Of a stretch of 64,000 nucleotides of DNA, positions 9,545-19,248 are shown one piece after another (position 1 is the first letter of the stretch; every line of letters starts with the position of its first letter). The notes beneath the pieces are model-generated. The model ran no database searches, was not told where the DNA came from, and saw nothing but the letters and a program-made list of their open reading frames with translations. The position numbers and the translations under genes are program-made. Source of the DNA: Beijerinckiaceae bacterium (GTDB taxonomy: Bacteria > Pseudomonadota > Alphaproteobacteria > Rhizobiales > Beijerinckiaceae); NCBI GenBank assembly GCA_027533425.1, contig JAPZUD010000004.1, positions 124,001-188,000 of the forward strand. The letters run 5' to 3'.

Positions 9545-12500
9545 CGCCATCTCCGTCATCATCCGCCTCGGCGCCGCCCAGCGCATCCCATTCCCGCACC
9601 CGGGCGAGATGGTCGAAATCGCCGGGTCCCTGCCGGCGCACCGGGTTGACCCGCGAGGCATAGCCTTTCTCGCCCGAGGCAAGGGCGGTGAGTTCGTCGA
9701 CGACGAATTGCCAGATCGCCTCGCTCTGCCCGGTCTCCTCGCCGGCAAGAATCGGCTTGGCTTTCCCTTCCGCACGGTCACCCAGGGCGAAATAGGCGAG
9801 TTCAGCCACGGCCCGGGCCGGCGGCAGCTTCGGGAAGGCACCGCGCAGGGCCAGTGCGGCGGTCATCGGCAATTGCGGGGCGAGCCCCTTCGCAAGGTCG
9901 GTCTTGCTCGGAATGGATCCGCCAGTCTTGTAGTCAAAGACCGCGATGTCTCCCGCCGGAGAGTACTCGAGGCGATCCGCCTTGCCGACCAGCAGCACGC
10001 TGTCGCCCGAAGGCAGGACCAGCGGAAGCCGCGCCCGCTGCTCCGGCAGCACCGTGTAGCCCCTGTCCCGCCGCTCCCGGTCAAATGCCACGAAGGCCGG
10101 GATCAGCCGTTCGAAAGGGCGCCACCAGAAGGCGTGCCGGGCCGGGTCGGAACGGATCCCGCCGAAAATGTCCTGGCCGATTGCCCGAAGGCGGGCCTGC
10201 GCCGTTTCCGGCTCCTGTGGGGGCTCCTCGGCGGCATAAAGTTCGAGACACTGGTGCACCAGCGTGCCGCGGTCCCGTGCATCGATCGGCGGGTCGACCG
10301 GATTGAGTGCCTTCAGCCCGAGGATCAGGCGCGCATAGAGAACGAATGGATCGCGCCGGAGCGGCTCGATATCGGTGATCGCCAGCCGTGCGGGCACGCG
10401 TGGCGCAGCGGGGATCGGGGCGGGCCGGCTCGCCGGTTGTGGCATGACCCCGGATTCATCGAGCCGCCCGGACAATTCGAGAATGGCATCGCCCCGCGCC
10501 TTCAGGCTCTTCCAGGCCTCTGCGCCGCACAAGGCCTCGAGCCGGCGCCAGAAACGCGAGGGCTGGGCCGGCCCCTCGCCGCCTTGGCGGGCGCGGGAAA
10601 GTACCAGGTCGAGATGCCCTGCGAGCATCTGGAAGTCATGCGCACTCTGGCCAATCCGCCGCTCCGGCGGTGTCAGGCCGAGATGCAGCCGCATGGTCCG
10701 GTTGAGGAACGGGTCTTCCCGCGCAGCCGGAGGGAACTGGCCTTCGTTCATCCCGCCGAGGATCAATCTGTCGGTCGAGACAAGACGCGCTTCCAGCGGG
10801 CCGAGAATCGCCGCCCGGCGATGACCACCTGTGGCCGGCAGGACCGCTTCCGCAAGCGCCGACCGGAGGATCTCACGCAGCTCGGCGCCTGTGCCGGCCA
10901 GGTTGTCCGTTGCCTGGAGCAGGGAATCCAGAACCCCTGTCAGCTGGACGCCGCTGGGATGGTTCCGCCAGAGCGGTTCGCCTTCGACAGGGCGTGTCAG
11001 GGCGTCCAGAGCCTCCACGAACCGCTCCAGCAATTCGCGGAGCGATCCAGGCCCCGGCTGTCGCAGCGGGGCCAGGATGTCCTCAAGCCGCTCCGCCAGG
11101 GCCAGCATGGCATCCCGCTCGGGCAGGCGGGCGGGTTGCCCGGCCATCTCGGCCTGGTCCAGGGCCTGCTCGACCTGCCGCGGCAGGGTCGTTCGTTCTC
11201 CTGCCCGGCGCTGGCGGAAAACGGCCATTTCCAGCGCCGTGACTGTCCGGCCCAGCTCGGCCTCCGACAGGCCAAGCCGGAGATCGGGATGGCGCAACAG
11301 CGCCAGCAGATAGGCGCCAACCGGCTCCTCCACCGCGCGGAGCAGCAGGATCGCCAGCTGGCCAGCCTGCAGGTCACGCAGCCGCAGGCCGGCGGAATCC
11401 TCGATCACCAGACCCCAGCGCTGCAGTTCGGACTGCACGCGCAGGGCGAGTGCCCGGTCGGCAGTGACCAGCGCGACGTTCCGGCCCGGTGTCTCGAGCG
11501 TTTCGCGGATGAGGACGGCAATCGCCAGTGCCTCCCGCCGGGGATCGGGCGCTTCCAGCACCTTCATCCCCTCGGTGGCGGCTGCAAGATCACGGGTTTC
11601 GCGTGTCTCGCGCCAGAGATGGACGGTTTCCGCAGGGCCGAGCGCTTCGGAAATCAGCCGGTTTCTCGCCCGGAGGGTCAGCGGGGACCGGTCGAGGGAA
11701 GTCACGGCCTCACGGGGGATGCCGATCGTGGCCAGCGTGGCCTTCAGATGCGACTGGGCATGCGCGTAACGGGTCGCCAGCGAGGCCTGTTCTTCTCCGA
11801 TCAGGTCCCAGTTCTCTTTTCGGAGGTCGAGGTCCAGCCCCGGCAGGACCACCGCGCCTGCATCATGCCGCGCAATGGCGCGCATCAGGCGTGCTGTCAC
11901 CGGCACCGAACCGGTCGAACCGGCAAGCAGGAAGGCCCCGGCCGCCCCTTCATGGATCCGCCGTGCCTCGGCATCCAGAGCCGTCCTGCGGAGGGCCTTG
12001 GCATCCTCGTATCCGTGCTCGGCAAGCAGGCCGGGCCAGGCCTCGGCGGCAATCTGCAGGAAGCGCCGTGTCTGCTCCCAATAGACATCGTGCCGCGAGG
12101 CATCATAACCCGGTGGTGCAGCCCGGGCGAGCAGGTCGAGCGGGAGGTCGGCGATGATCGTCTCGTCGATCAGGCTGCCCAAGGCGTCGGCGAGGGCCAG
12201 CCGCTCGCGCATGGCATGCGGCCCTTCCGCCGATGGCAACTCGCGGTCGCGAAGTCGGGTCAGCGCCTGGTGCCAGGCCGAGACCAGTGGCAGGAGCAGG
12301 AATCGCCGGCGTAACGTGTCCAGCGGCCGGAGCGGGCCTGGTTCATCAGGATCGACAATGTTGTCGAGAGTCTCCTCCAGCGGGTCCCATGGCTCGCCGA
12401 GCGCGCGGATCTGCGGCAGGAGGACAGGCCTCGGCGCAGTCGCGGCCAGAAGCCGGTCGCGCAGGGCAGCCCGCACGCGTTGCGTCGGCACAAAGATCGT

Positions 12501-12635
12501 CAGGTCGGCCAGGGCATCCGGCTGCGATCCGTAGCACACCGGCAGGAGCCGCCCGTCCAGCAGGGCCTCGACGAGGCAGGTCACGAAATCCGTGCCTGGA
12601 CCGATCGTGAGGACTTGCGGGACAGCGCGCGCCAT
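9528..12635 (-). CDS. addB: Double-strand break repair protein AddB
   Basis: Partner of AddA: an inactivated helicase-like protein with its own C-terminal RecB-family nuclease. The 1035-residue product fits the alphaproteobacterial AddB type. Near the N terminus is DLTIFVPTQRVRAAL, where a UvrD-like fold begins. Mid-protein DRLILGGMNEGQFPP is typical of the family. The nuclease motif VFDYKTGG is close to the C terminus. The start ATG at 12635 lies four bases past the murU stop codon, indicating tight coupling; upstream residues in the same frame read as murU shadow. It overlaps the start of addA. Confidence 0.92.
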   Translation of the reverse strand: MARAVPQVLTIGPGTDFVTCLVEALLDGRLLPVCYGSQPDALADLTIFVPTQRVRAALRDRLLAATAPRPVLLPQIRALGEPWDPLEETLDNIVDPDEPGPLRPLDTLRRRFLLLPLVSAWHQALTRLRDRELPSAEGPHAMRERLALADALGSLIDETIIADLPLDLLARAAPPGYDASRHDVYWEQTRRFLQIAAEAWPGLLAEHGYEDAKALRRTALDAEARRIHEGAAGAFLLAGSTGSVPVTARLMRAIARHDAGAVVLPGLDLDLRKENWDLIGEEQASLATRYAHAQSHLKATLATIGIPREAVTSLDRSPLTLRARNRLISEALGPAETVHLWRETRETRDLAAATEGMKVLEAPDPRREALAIAVLIRETLETPGRNVALVTADRALALRVQSELQRWGLVIEDSAGLRLRDLQAGQLAILLLRAVEEPVGAYLLALLRHPDLRLGLSEAELGRTVTALEMAVFRQRRAGERTTLPRQVEQALDQAEMAGQPARLPERDAMLALAERLEDILAPLRQPGPGSLRELLERFVEALDALTRPVEGEPLWRNHPSGVQLTGVLDSLLQATDNLAGTGAELREILRSALAEAVLPATGGHRRAAILGPLEARLVSTDRLILGGMNEGQFPPAAREDPFLNRTMRLHLGLTPPERRIGQSAHDFQMLAGHLDLVLSRARQGGEGPAQPSRFWRRLEALCGAEAWKSLKARGDAILELSGRLDESGVMPQPASRPAPIPAAPRVPARLAITDIEPLRRDPFVLYARLILGLKALNPVDPPIDARDRGTLVHQCLELYAAEEPPQEPETAQARLRAIGQDIFGGIRSDPARHAFWWRPFERLIPAFVAFDRERRDRGYTVLPEQRARLPLVLPSGDSVLLVGKADRLEYSPAGDIAVFDYKTGGSIPSKTDLAKGLAPQLPMTAALALRGAFPKLPPARAVAELAYFALGDRAEGKAKPILAGEETGQSEAIWQFVVDELTALASGEKGYASRVNPVRRQGPGDFDHLARVREWDALGGAEADDDGDGDGESA

Positions 12636-12639
12636 CCGG

Positions 12640-13356
12640 TTACCGGTCGTAGAGGTCGAGCGCGTGCTCGGCTTCGGCCAGGGCTTGCGGCGTCCCGACA
12701 TGCATGAACACACCGTCAAGCCGGAGCCCGAACAGCCGGCCGTTTGCGGCCGCTTCGTCAAAAATGCGGTTCAGGGAAAAGATCTCCGGCTTGCCCGTGA
12801 AGCTTTCCGGCTTGAGGATCCCGACGCCGGTATAGGCGAAGGGCGCCACGTCGCGCCTGTCCGGGCGCCGCAGGCGGCCGGCTCCGTCCATGAGGAAATC
12901 GCCCCGGCTGCCCCAGCCGATTGTCGTCACGACCGGGGCGACCAGCAGCAGAACGTCCATGGTGGCCGGGTCGAACGTCTCCTGCATCCGCACGAGGTTC
13001 CGGCGCGGCCCGTCCAGCCAGATCGTATCGGCGTTGAGCGTGAAGAACGGCGCATCGCCGAAGAAGGGCAGGACCTTGAGAATGCCGCCACCCGAATCGA
13101 GAAGGCGGTCCCGTTCGTCCGAAATCGTCACCGCCGGCCGGCGCCGCGCTGCGACATGGTGGATGATCTGGTCGGGCAGGTAATGCACATTGACCACCGC
13201 TTCGGTGATCCCCGATTCCGCGAGCTGGTCGAGATTATGGTCGAGCAGCGTCTTCCGGCCGGCTTCAATCAGCGGCTTCGGGCGGGTTTCGGTCAGCGGC
13301 CGCATCCGCGTTCCCAGCCCCGCGGCCAGAACCATCGCCTTGCTGATCCGCTGCAC
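12640..13356 (-). CDS. murU: Nucleotidyltransferase, probable N-acetylmuramate-1-phosphate uridylyltransferase
   Basis: NTP-transferase with the signature MVLAAGLGTRMRPLTETRPKPL that binds nucleotide and divalent metal. In the MurNAc recycling route described in Pseudomonas and Caulobacter, AmgK phosphorylates MurNAc at C1 and MurU makes UDP-MurNAc, bypassing the fosfomycin target MurA. Its position directly after an AmgK domain supports this role. I chose GTG 13356, which has GGAGG eight bases upstream; GTG 13380 gives eight more residues and ATG 13335 is the minimal alternative. All of these starts lie inside the end of the preceding gene, in another frame. Sugar specificity is inferred from context. 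Confidence 0.85.
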   Translation of the reverse strand: MQRISKAMVLAAGLGTRMRPLTETRPKPLIEAGRKTLLDHNLDQLAESGITEAVVNVHYLPDQIIHHVAARRRPAVTISDERDRLLDSGGGILKVLPFFGDAPFFTLNADTIWLDGPRRNLVRMQETFDPATMDVLLLVAPVVTTIGWGSRGDFLMDGAGRLRRPDRRDVAPFAYTGVGILKPESFTGKPEIFSLNRIFDEAAANGRLFGLRLDGVFMHVGTPQALAEAEHALDLYDR

Positions 13357-14920
13357 CCTTCTGGCCTCCGTGCTCGACACCCTGTTCTTTTGGTTCAGCG
13401 AATCCCGGCAGGTGAGTCGCGTACCATGTCCTCAGCTTTGCCAAGGCCGGATGGGCAAGGCAACGCCTGAGATAGGCCTCGATCCGCGGGATATGCTGGA
13501 GATAGGCAGGCTTGCCGTCGCGCCGGTCGAGACGCACGAAGATGCCGAGAACCTTCGAGGCCCGCTGCGCTCCGAGGATGGCATAGGCTTGGGCAAAGGC
13601 CTGCATGTCGAAATCCGGATCCCGCGCCCGCCGCATCCGGGCATAGCGGGCGAGAAGCTGCAATTCGAGCTCCTCGGGCACGGTGACGCGTGCATCCTGC
13701 AGCAGCGAGACGACGTCATAGGCCGGATGGCCGATCACGCAATCCTGGAAGTCGATCAGCCCCATCCGCTTCAGGCCGTCGCGTTGCGGCATCCAGATGA
13801 GGTTGGGCGAATGATAATCGCGCAGGGTCCAGGTCTTCTCGCCGGAGGTCACCGGTTCGAGCACGGACACCCATTGGTCGACATAGGCCAGTCGCATCGC
13901 GGCATTCGGCGTCCGCATCGTGCGATAGGCGAAGAACCAGTCCAGCAGCAGCTCGGTCTCGATCGTCAACGCTTCGAGATCATAGCGGTGCAGCTTGTGT
14001 GTGAGAATGCCCTCGACAGGCAATTCCTGTGGCAAGGTCCGAGCATGCAATTCCGCCAGCACATCCACGGCCAGCTGGTAGCGCTCGGGGATCGGCCCGT
14101 CCGGCCCGATCACGCCCTCGGGGCCGAGATCCTCGATCAGCAGCAGCCCTGCTTCCAGATCGCTGGCGAAGATTTCCGGCGCTGAAAATCCCTGGTCGCG
14201 CAAGCCGCGGGCCATGGCGACGAAGGCATGGACGCTCTCCGCCAGATGCACCAGCGTCGAGTAGCTCCTGCCGAGGCGGATCGCCGGCCCATCCGGGCGG
14301 CGCGGCGCGATCATCAGGATTGCCTTGCGCCCGCTGGCAGGATCGGAGATCCGCTCATAGGCGCGTACCGAGGCATCCCCGAGCATGTAGTCTCGCGCCG
14401 GATCGACAAAGCCGGCTTTGGCGAACAGCGCTTCGATGGCCCGCCACCGGTCCAGCCGGCCGGCAAACCGGCCCTGTGCAGTCAGGGTCACATGCCGGCC
14501 CTGCCCGTCCGGCGGAATGGCAAAGGCAACATCGAGCCTGTCCACCGCCAGCACCTCGCCGGCCTTCTCGGCCCATTCGCACAGGACAACGGCGTTTTCC
14601 GCCGCATCGTCCCAACCCAGTTCAACCAGTTCCGAGATGTCGGCGACACGATAGAGATCCGCATGGACGATCCTGAACCCGTCCCCGTCATAGGTCTGGA
14701 TCAGGGTGTAGGTCGGGCTCGGCACCTCGAGCGCGGGGTGGCGTGTCAGCGCGCGGATCAGCGCCCGGGCGAACGTCGTCTTGCCGGCGCCGAGATCACC
14801 GCTCAGCGTGACGAGATCGCCCGGACGGAACTCCGCCGCGAGTTTTTGCGCCAGCCGCAAGGTGGCTGCCTCGTCGGGCAGGAAGTGTTGCCATTGCCAG
14901 GCCGGGCCGGGGCTTGCCAT
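13265..14920 (-). CDS. Fusion of TsaE (t6A tRNA modification ATPase) and AmgK-type aminoglycoside-phosphotransferase-like kinase
   Basis: A 551-residue fusion. Residues 1-150 are TsaE: P-loop GDLGAGKTTFARAL, PSPTYTL, and HADLYRV followed by ELGWDD. TsaE is the ATPase that drives the TsaB-TsaD complex making N6-threonylcarbamoyladenosine in tRNA. Residues about 165-510 are a phosphotransferase of the APH fold with catalytic loop LRDYHSPNLIW and metal-binding LIDFQD, matching AmgK, the anomeric MurNAc/GlcNAc kinase. The fusion is known in alphaproteobacteria. The last 40 residues are Gly/Ala/Asp-rich, look unstructured, and are encoded partly by DNA that also encodes the start of murU in another frame. 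The start ATG shares its A with the stop of the preceding kinase gene (TGATG). Confidence 0.9.
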   Translation of the reverse strand: MASPGPAWQWQHFLPDEAATLRLAQKLAAEFRPGDLVTLSGDLGAGKTTFARALIRALTRHPALEVPSPTYTLIQTYDGDGFRIVHADLYRVADISELVELGWDDAAENAVVLCEWAEKAGEVLAVDRLDVAFAIPPDGQGRHVTLTAQGRFAGRLDRWRAIEALFAKAGFVDPARDYMLGDASVRAYERISDPASGRKAILMIAPRRPDGPAIRLGRSYSTLVHLAESVHAFVAMARGLRDQGFSAPEIFASDLEAGLLLIEDLGPEGVIGPDGPIPERYQLAVDVLAELHARTLPQELPVEGILTHKLHRYDLEALTIETELLLDWFFAYRTMRTPNAAMRLAYVDQWVSVLEPVTSGEKTWTLRDYHSPNLIWMPQRDGLKRMGLIDFQDCVIGHPAYDVVSLLQDARVTVPEELELQLLARYARMRRARDPDFDMQAFAQAYAILGAQRASKVLGIFVRLDRRDGKPAYLQHIPRIEAYLRRCLAHPALAKLRTWYATHLPGFAEPKEQGVEHGGQKGAADQQGDGSGRGAGNADAAADRNPPEAAD

Positions 14921-17415
14921 CAGGACTCGGGGAGGAACACGACGGTCTGGTGCCCGCCGGAAGGATTGTCATGGATGTCGATGCGTCCGCCATGGAGCAG
15001 AACCAAGGCCTTGGCGAGCGAGAAGCGAAGCCCCTGCTCGCGCTCGATCCCCGGCAGTATCGCCGATTTGCCGGGTACCGCGCTGACGCCCGGATGGTTA
15101 CCGCTGTCGGTGACTTCGAGAACGATCCCGCCCTCGGCCTTGCGCACCGCCAGCCGCACGGTCTCGCCCGGCTGGGCGAAGGCGACGGCATTGGCAAGCA
15201 GGTTGAAGACGATATGCCGGAACCGTTTCGGATCGGCCATGACGGATGGCAGCCCGGCCTGCAGGTTGAGGGATAGGCGGATCTTGGCATCGCCCAGCCG
15301 GTCCTTCAGCCCTTCCGTCGCCTCGGCGATGGCAGTGCCGAGATCGACCGGCGCCTTGACGATCTCCACCCCACCGGATTCCACCCCGGCAAGGTCGAGA
15401 ATGTCCGAGGTCAGGGCGAGAACCGCATCGGCCGCGCGCGAAAGGTCCTGCGCATAGGCCAGCTGCTTCGGCGTCAACTCGCCGGCAACCCCGCCCGCAA
15501 GGGCCTGGGCCAGCCCGACCACGCTGGTCAGCGGCGATCTCAGCTCGAACGAGACCGACTTGATGAAATCCGTCCGCAGGCGCGCTGCCTGGCGAAGGGC
15601 TTCGTTATGTTCGCGAAGGCGGTTCTCGGCCTGCACCGTATCGGTGACATCGGTAACAGTGACCAGCGTCGCGCGGTCCGGTAGCGGTGCGGTGGCGACC
15701 GTCAGCGTCCGGCCGTCGAGCGTGACGAGGTTGAACTGCTCGTCATCCCGCGCCTCCATCAGGCTGCACACGATTTCGGAGATGCGCCGCCAGCCGCCGG
15801 GCGGAAGTTTCGTGACGGAAGCACCGATGCTCTCGACATGCGGGCGGCCCTGAAGGGCTTCCGGTTCGAGCCCCCAGATCTCGGCAAAGGCGGGATTTGA
15901 CAATTGGAGGCAGCCATCGGAGCCGAACACGCCGACACCCTCGGAAAGCGCCATCAGCGTTTCCCACTGGGTATTCTTGAGCTCCTCATAGGAGGTGGCG
16001 AGCGTGAAGCGCTCCGTCTCGTCCTCGAACAGATAGGTCAGCCCGCCCTGCGGATTGGGAGAGATGACCACGCGCAACGAACGGCCGTTCGGCAGCCGCC
16101 AGCCATGCTCGGTGGTTTCCGCGGAGGCATATTGCGCGAGGAGCGAGGCTTTCCATTCGCGGAAATCGCTGGCCTCGGGCAGGCGGCCGCGGGCGCGGAG
16201 CTGGTCAAGCACGGCGCCGTTGGTCGGCTGGCCCTGAAGGAAGCTCCGGTCCAGCGCGAAGAGATCGACAAAGGCCCGGTTGAAATAGGTCAGGACCTGC
16301 TGCTGGTTGAAGATCGCGACGGCGGTCGGCAGCTCGTCCAGCGTCCGGACATGCGCCTCCATCTGCCGTTCGAGGGCGAGCCTCGTGGCCTCGAGTTCGC
16401 TGATATCGAGCGCGAAACCACCGCCGCCTTCCGGTCCGCTAACCTCGACGACATCGACCTTCCGCCGCTGCCCGGCCAGGATCGCCGTGACCGAGCCGTG
16501 GTACCGCCCCTGCCGGACCTGTGTCTGGCGGATGGCAGCGCGGTCATCGCTGTCGAGGATTTCCGTCTGCCGCGAGAGCACCGCATCCGCTCCGGGTAGG
16601 TCAACGGCCTGTGCATAGGCCGAATTCACCCAGCCCAGCTTTCCCGCCCGGTCCCGCAGCCAGACCGGCTGCGGAATGGCCTCCAGCACGGTGCGGAGCT
16701 GGGCCTGGGCCGCTTCCAGCGCTGATTTCTCGTCCATCATCCGGGCGAGGGCCAGCCGTTCCCCGGTCGCGACCTTCAGCGCCATCACGGCCCGGCCGGC
16801 AATCGGACGCCCCTCGATCTCGAGGAAATCCCCCCGGATCGACCGCGCATTCATGCTGAAGGACGTTCCTTCGGAGCGCAATTGCAGCAGGTGGGTGTCG
16901 AGCCGGCGCGCCTCGGCCTCGGGCAGCCATTCGGAAAAGGCCAGCACTCGATGCGGGTTGGTGGTCTCGACCACAATTCCGGGATCGCCCTCGAATTCCG
17001 GCTCACCCTTCGGGCCGTTCCAGGCGACGAGCAGCCTCTTGTCGGTGGTGAGAAACAGGGCGGAGCGTTCCATCCGCGCCTGCGCATCGCGAATCGTGCG
17101 GTTCTGCTCTTCGAAATGCTCGTTCCAGAGCCGTCGCGCCCGGACATGGAGGATCGAGATCGCCGTGGCATAGACCGTCACGACCAGCAGCGCGATGCCA
17201 AACGGGATCGCGCTGTGCACCAGCCCGTAGGCCTGCTGGCCCATGCCGGGCAGGCGGAGCTGGAAGGCATCGGGATTGTCCTGCGCGAGAGCCTGAAGGG
17301 GCAGGAGAGCGCCGAGAAAGGTCGAGGATTTCAACCCGGCGAGCAGCCGCAGCCAACGCCGCGCCCGGGTAGGGCCGCGCCTCTCCGATTTCCCGCCCGA
17401 TGCCTCGAACCCCAT
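14920..17415 (-). CDS. divL: Multi-PAS histidine-kinase-like membrane protein with Phe at the phospho-acceptor site, probable DivL
   Basis: An 831-residue membrane protein: an N-terminal hydrophobic segment, a clear membrane helix (AIPFGIALLVVTVYATAIS), several PAS-like domains, then HisKA and HATPase regions. The H-box reads SVSFELRSPLT: Phe623 stands where active kinases have His. The ATP lid is also degraded (DSGNHPG instead of DxGxG; GLRFSLAK instead of GLGLxLxK), while the N-box FNLLANAVAFA is recognisable. Caulobacter DivL, which has Tyr here, acts on CckA rather than as a kinase; gene order next to ahcY and chvGI in Rhizobiales also suggests DivL. The start is ATG 17415 with GGAGG seven bases before it; GTG 17469 lacks a ribosome site. 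Orthology is inferred, not proven. Confidence 0.75.
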   Translation of the reverse strand: MGFEASGGKSERRGPTRARRWLRLLAGLKSSTFLGALLPLQALAQDNPDAFQLRLPGMGQQAYGLVHSAIPFGIALLVVTVYATAISILHVRARRLWNEHFEEQNRTIRDAQARMERSALFLTTDKRLLVAWNGPKGEPEFEGDPGIVVETTNPHRVLAFSEWLPEAEARRLDTHLLQLRSEGTSFSMNARSIRGDFLEIEGRPIAGRAVMALKVATGERLALARMMDEKSALEAAQAQLRTVLEAIPQPVWLRDRAGKLGWVNSAYAQAVDLPGADAVLSRQTEILDSDDRAAIRQTQVRQGRYHGSVTAILAGQRRKVDVVEVSGPEGGGGFALDISELEATRLALERQMEAHVRTLDELPTAVAIFNQQQVLTYFNRAFVDLFALDRSFLQGQPTNGAVLDQLRARGRLPEASDFREWKASLLAQYASAETTEHGWRLPNGRSLRVVISPNPQGGLTYLFEDETERFTLATSYEELKNTQWETLMALSEGVGVFGSDGCLQLSNPAFAEIWGLEPEALQGRPHVESIGASVTKLPPGGWRRISEIVCSLMEARDDEQFNLVTLDGRTLTVATAPLPDRATLVTVTDVTDTVQAENRLREHNEALRQAARLRTDFIKSVSFELRSPLTSVVGLAQALAGGVAGELTPKQLAYAQDLSRAADAVLALTSDILDLAGVESGGVEIVKAPVDLGTAIAEATEGLKDRLGDAKIRLSLNLQAGLPSVMADPKRFRHIVFNLLANAVAFAQPGETVRLAVRKAEGGIVLEVTDSGNHPGVSAVPGKSAILPGIEREQGLRFSLAKALVLLHGGRIDIHDNPSGGHQTVVFLPES

Positions 17416-17537
17416 CCCCTGGCCTCCGCGCGCTCCCCGCCGAGGAAGCACGATCGCCGTTGCCGCCACGCGCCGCGAATCACTTCTGAATCGCCACCGC
17501 GCGCACTTTAACCAGCCGGAGACTCCGTCAGGAAGTG

Positions 17538-17553
17538 GTTAGCAAACAATTAA
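17538..17553 (-). promoter_or_regulatory. Candidate CtrA-binding site upstream of the DivL-like gene
   Basis: On the minus strand the sequence reads TTAA, seven bases, CTAAC, one mismatch from the CtrA consensus TTAA-N7-TTAAC. It is about 123 bases before the chosen start and abuts the ahcY terminator stem. Such sites occur by chance, so this is tentative. Confidence 0.35.
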
Positions 17554-17576
17554 TGCGCCCGGTTTCCCGGGCGCAT
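17553..17576 (-). terminator. Intrinsic terminator after ahcY
   Basis: A perfect 10-bp stem (17553-17562 with 17567-17576) closed by a 4-base loop begins about 50 bases past the ahcY stop. Downstream on the minus strand the RNA reads UUAAUUGUUUG, a moderately U-rich tail. Confidence 0.7.
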
Positions 17577-17628
17577 CCTGAGTGTTCGGAACGAAACGCG
17601 AATGCGGCGCGGACGCCGCAACCGGCGC

Positions 17629-19020
<1,392 letters not shown>

Positions 19021-19139
19021 GGAACCCTCGATGATGGTCGCGCTGTCCCTGCAGCGCGGACAATGTCTGGCCCGGAAGCGCAATGCTCGGCAGGCATGAC
19101 GGCGCTATAGCAGAAGCCGCAATCAGCCGCAATAAAGAT

Positions 19140-19155
19140 ATAAAGATTTCTTTAT
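19140..19155 (-). promoter_or_regulatory. Palindromic operator candidate upstream of ahcY (SahR-like control)
   Basis: ATAAAGATTTCTTTAT is a perfect 7-2-7 inverted repeat 120 bases before the ahcY start, with one more ATAAAGAT half-site directly adjacent at 19132-19139. It is AT-rich inside very GC-rich DNA. ArsR-family regulators of S-adenosylhomocysteine metabolism (SahR) control ahcY in proteobacteria; I recall a similar AT-rich palindrome but could not check the motif, and no such regulator gene is in the window. Confidence 0.5.
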
Positions 19156-19205
19156 GTCGAGTTTGCGTGGCCGGTGAACCCTCGTGTCGGGCACGAATCC
19201 ACGGT

Positions 19206-19224
19206 GCCCGGCAAGGGGCCGGGC
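19206..19224 (-). terminator. Possible terminator after the HPr gene
   Basis: A 7-bp stem, GCCCGGC at 19206-19212 and GCCGGGC at 19218-19224 with a 5-base loop, lies 25 bases past the HPr stop. There is no U-run on the minus strand, so termination efficiency is doubtful. Confidence 0.35.
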
Positions 19225-19248
19225 CTCTCCTGCACGATGATCTCGGAG

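Noticed and set aside
9545-9841. Upstream extension of addA (99 extra codons)
   Set aside because: The region lies inside the addB nuclease domain in another frame, and the extra residues are Arg/Pro-rich with no homology; AddA homology begins right after ATG 9544.
7436-12314. Two long plus-strand open frames (737 and 961 codons) opposite addA and addB
   Set aside because: Antisense shadows of addA and addB; no recognisable domain, no ribosome site, composition typical of reverse-strand reading in high-GC DNA.
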